A stretch of 64,000 nucleotides of DNA from Punica granatum. Taxonomy: Eukaryota > Streptophyta > Magnoliopsida > Myrtales > Lythraceae. A program made the translations under genes and the position numbers. This document shows positions 61,556 to 64,000 of this stretch, piece by piece. Position 1 is the stretch's first letter, and every line of letters starts with the position of its first letter. The stretch lies in the NCBI RefSeq assembly GCF_007655135.1, contig NC_045131.1, positions 22,986,001-23,050,000 of the forward strand. Reading direction: 5' to 3'. Under the pieces are notes generated by a model. It searched no databases. It was given only the letters and a program-made list of their open reading frames with translations, and had not been told where the DNA came from.

Positions 61556-63003
61556 ACTGCTTCTACATCTTGGGTATTGGATACCGGGTGTAGTGCTCAC
61601 ATTGTGGAAATGTGCAGGATCTAAGAAACAATAGATCGTTGGCAAGGGCGAGGTGGACCTATGAGTTGGAAATGGAGCAAGGGTTGCTACATTAACTGTA
61701 GGGACTTATCACCTGTCTTTGCCTACTGGGCTTGTACTGGATCTTGACGACTGTTATTATGTGCCTACTATTAGTAGAAACATAATATTTGTTTCTTGTT
61801 TGGACAAGAAGGGATTTTGTTTCACTATCAAGAACAAGTGTTGTTCTATGTACATGGATGTATTTTTTTATGGCAGTGCACATTTAAGTAATGGTCTGTA
61901 TATTCTTGATCTAGACAAGCCCGTTTATAACGTGGAAACCAAACGGCTCAAGTCCAACGATTCGAACCCGACTTACCTCTGGCATTGTCGTTTAGGCCAT
62001 ATTAGCGAGAATCGCATCTCCATACTCCATAAGGATGGATTACTGGACTCATTTGATTTTGAATCAATCGAGACATGCGAACCTTGTTTAATGGGGAAAA
62101 TGACTAAGGCCCCTTTACTGGAAAGGGTGAGCGAGCTAGTGATCTTTTGGCCCTCATACATACCGATGTATGTGGACCAGTGAACAAGCTTGCTAGAGGT
62201 GGGTATCTCTACTTCATTACATTTACTGATGATTTCAGTAGATTGGATATGTGTATTTGATGAAACACAAATCCGAATCCTTTGAAAAGTTCAAGGAATT
62301 TAAGAATGAAGTGGAGAATCAGTTAGGTAAGAGTATTAAAGTTCTTCGATCAGATCGAGGAGGTGAATATTTGAGCTATGAGTTTGCTGACTATCTTAGA
62401 CAGTGTGGATTCTATCCCAACTGACTCCACCTGGTACACCACAGTGGAATGGTGTAGCTGAGAGGAGGAATCGAACTTTATTGGATATGGTTCGATCTTT
62501 GATGAGTCATGCAGATTTACCGGACTCCTTCTGGGGATATGCTCTACAGACAGCGGCTCTCATATTAAACCATGCTCCGTCGAAATCAGTTGAAAAGACA
62601 CCATATGAGATGTGGTATGGGAAACGTCCCAATATGTCTTTTCTAAAGATATGGGGTTGCGAAGCTTACGTGAAGAAATTGTCTTCGAATAAGCTTGGCC
62701 CAAATTGGATAAATGTTACTTTTGTAGGGTATCCTAAGGAACACGAGGATACTATTTCTATAATCCCACCGATGGCAAAGTGTTTGTCGCTCGAACTGCG
62801 GTATTCCTTGAGAAAGAGTTTATCTTCAAAGGAACAAGTGGGAGGAAATTATGACTTGGGGAAGTTCTACCACAAAATGACATTGACCAATCGACGGGTA
62901 AGGTTGCAGAACAACTACAAGGTGTTGTGGTACAATCTTCTACACAGGTGACACAGGAGCCTCGTAGGTCTGGTAGGATACGTCATGAGCCCGAGAGATA
63001 TGG
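61556..63003 (+). pseudogene. copia protease-integrase block, first copy
   Basis: The protease active-site segment WVLDTGCSAHI has its DTG at 61580-61588. The GAG-pre-integrase zinc domain follows (LWHCRLGH...CEPCLMGK, about 61976-62100). The integrase core then has FTDDFSR, SDRGGEY and GVAERRNRTLLD, which carry the acidic catalytic residues, and WGCEAYVKKL with FVGYPKE. Single-base indels break the frame near 61600, 61860, 62145, 62245 and 62420. The copy ends at RRSGRIRHEPERYG-like sequence, the linker before RT, and then jumps back to the protease. Confidence 0.85.
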
Positions 63004-64000
63004 ACTGCTTCTACATCTTGGGTATTGGATACCGGGTGTAGTGCTCACATTTGTGGAAATGTGCAGGATCTAAGAAACAATAGATCGTTGGCAAAGGGCG
63101 AGGTGGACCTACGAGTTGGAAATGGAGCAAGGGTTGCTACATTAACTGTAGGGACTTATCACCTGTCTTTGCCTACTGGGCTTGTACTGGATCTTGACGA
63201 CTGTTATTATGTGCCTACTATTAGTAGAAACATAATATTTGTTTCTTGTTTGGACAAGAAGGGATTTTGTTTCACTATCAAGAACAAGTGTTGTTCTATG
63301 TACATGGATGATGTATTTTATGGCAGTGCACATTTAAGTAAGTAATGGTCTGTATATTCTTGATCTAGACAAGCCCGTTTATAACGTGGAAACCAAACGG
63401 CTCAAGTCCAACGATTCGAACCCGACTTACCTCTGGCATTGTCGTTTAGGCCATATTAGCGAGAATCGCATCTCCATACTCCATAAGGATGGATTACTGG
63501 ACTCATTTGATTTTGAATCAATCGAGACATGCGAACCTGTTTAATGTGTGGGGAAAATGACTAAGGCCCCTTTACTGGAAGGGTGAGCGAGCTAGTGATC
63601 TTTTGGCCCTCATACATACCGATGTATGTGGACCAGTGAACAAGCTTGCTAGAGGTGGGTATCTCTACTTCATTACATTTACTGATGATTTCAGTAGATT
63701 TGGATATGTGTATTGATGAAACACAAATCCGAATCCTTTGAAAAGTTCAAGGAATTTAAGAATGAAGTGGAGAATCAGTTAGGTAAGAGTATTAAAGTTC
63801 TTCGATCAGATCGAGGAGGTGAATATTTGAGCTATGAGTTTGCTGACTATCTTAGACAGTGTGGGATTCTATCCCAACTGACTCCACCTGGTACACCACA
63901 GTGGAATGGTGTAGCTGAGAGGAGGAATCGAACTTTATTGGATATGGTTCGATCTTTGATGAGTCATGCAGATTTACCGGACTCCTTCTGGGGATATGCT
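63004..64000 (+). pseudogene. copia protease-integrase block, second tandem copy
   Basis: It repeats 61556-62552 at an offset that grows from 1448 to 1457 bp because of small indels. The protease is intact here where copy 1 is broken (DTGCSAHICGNVQDL, then MYMDDVFYG). A TAAG duplication after AHLS and a TG insertion in the zinc domain break the frame later. The window ends within the integrase (LPDSFWGYA). What follows cannot be seen. Confidence 0.85.

Larger units (their letters stand above)
58315..64000 (+). mobile_element. Ty1-copia retrotransposon, 5' part, truncated by window
   Basis: Order along the plus strand: 5' LTR, tRNA-iMet primer site, gag with a CCHC knuckle, protease and integrase. 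The protease-integrase block is then repeated. Reverse transcriptase, RNase H and the 3' LTR are not in the window. The gene order protease-integrase before RT is copia type. The LTR of about 1.66 kb and its TATGCCCTAGAGGCAAT start resemble Angela-type elements; lineage is an inference. Confidence 0.9.

Overview
The window is nuclear DNA from a flowering plant, most likely a eudicot. Evidence is intron-rich genes with GT-AG splice sites, an AT-rich intergenic background full of microsatellites, and plant transposon families (Ty1-copia, Ty3-gypsy, hAT, Mutator-like and Tourist-like MITEs). The species cannot be fixed from sequence alone. There is no operon, CRISPR array or other prokaryotic feature.

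Two host genes can be reconstructed completely, both on the minus strand. The first (5690-12226) has four coding exons and encodes an 833-residue DUF630/DUF632 protein of the plant NRG2/REL2-like family. The second (32766-41829) has thirteen coding exons and encodes a 338-residue leucine carboxyl methyltransferase (LCMT1/SBI1 type), the enzyme that methylates the C-terminal leucine of the PP2A catalytic subunit. Exon phases agree across every junction in both genes, and one LCMT1 intron uses a GC donor. A third gene may begin just before 58.3 kb, but only CT-rich leader-like sequence with splice donors is visible, and a copia element follows it directly.

The rest is mostly mobile DNA. Positions 1-5.7 kb hold small MITEs and decayed repeats. 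Positions 13-20 kb are AT-rich, with one ~0.87 kb terminal-inverted-repeat element and a Tourist-like MITE. Positions 20.7-24.3 kb hold a decayed long-LTR-like sequence. Positions 24.3-32.7 kb are AT-rich, with SINE-like pieces. A hAT element with a BED-finger fragment (42118-43841) lies 288 bp upstream of the LCMT1 start codon. A Mutator-type MITE with a perfect 9-bp target duplication follows at 44070-44937.

From 46.2 to 54.6 kb there is a decayed Ty3-gypsy pol on the minus strand, split by a 5260-bp solo-LTR-like insertion (47408-52667) with a perfect 5-bp target duplication. That insertion is a diverged relative of the 20.7-24.3 kb sequence. A Tourist-like MITE (55082-55207) and a second Mutator-type MITE with a perfect 9-bp duplication (56090-56921) follow. 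The window ends in a Ty1-copia element: 5' LTR 58315-59975, tRNA-iMet primer site, frameshifted gag, and a protease-integrase block repeated in tandem and cut by the window edge.

I found no evidence for a wholly new biological system. The most informative structures are the nested solo LTR, the copia tandem duplication, the transposons with intact target-site duplications, an antisense ORF beside the gypsy pol, and the GC-AG intron.
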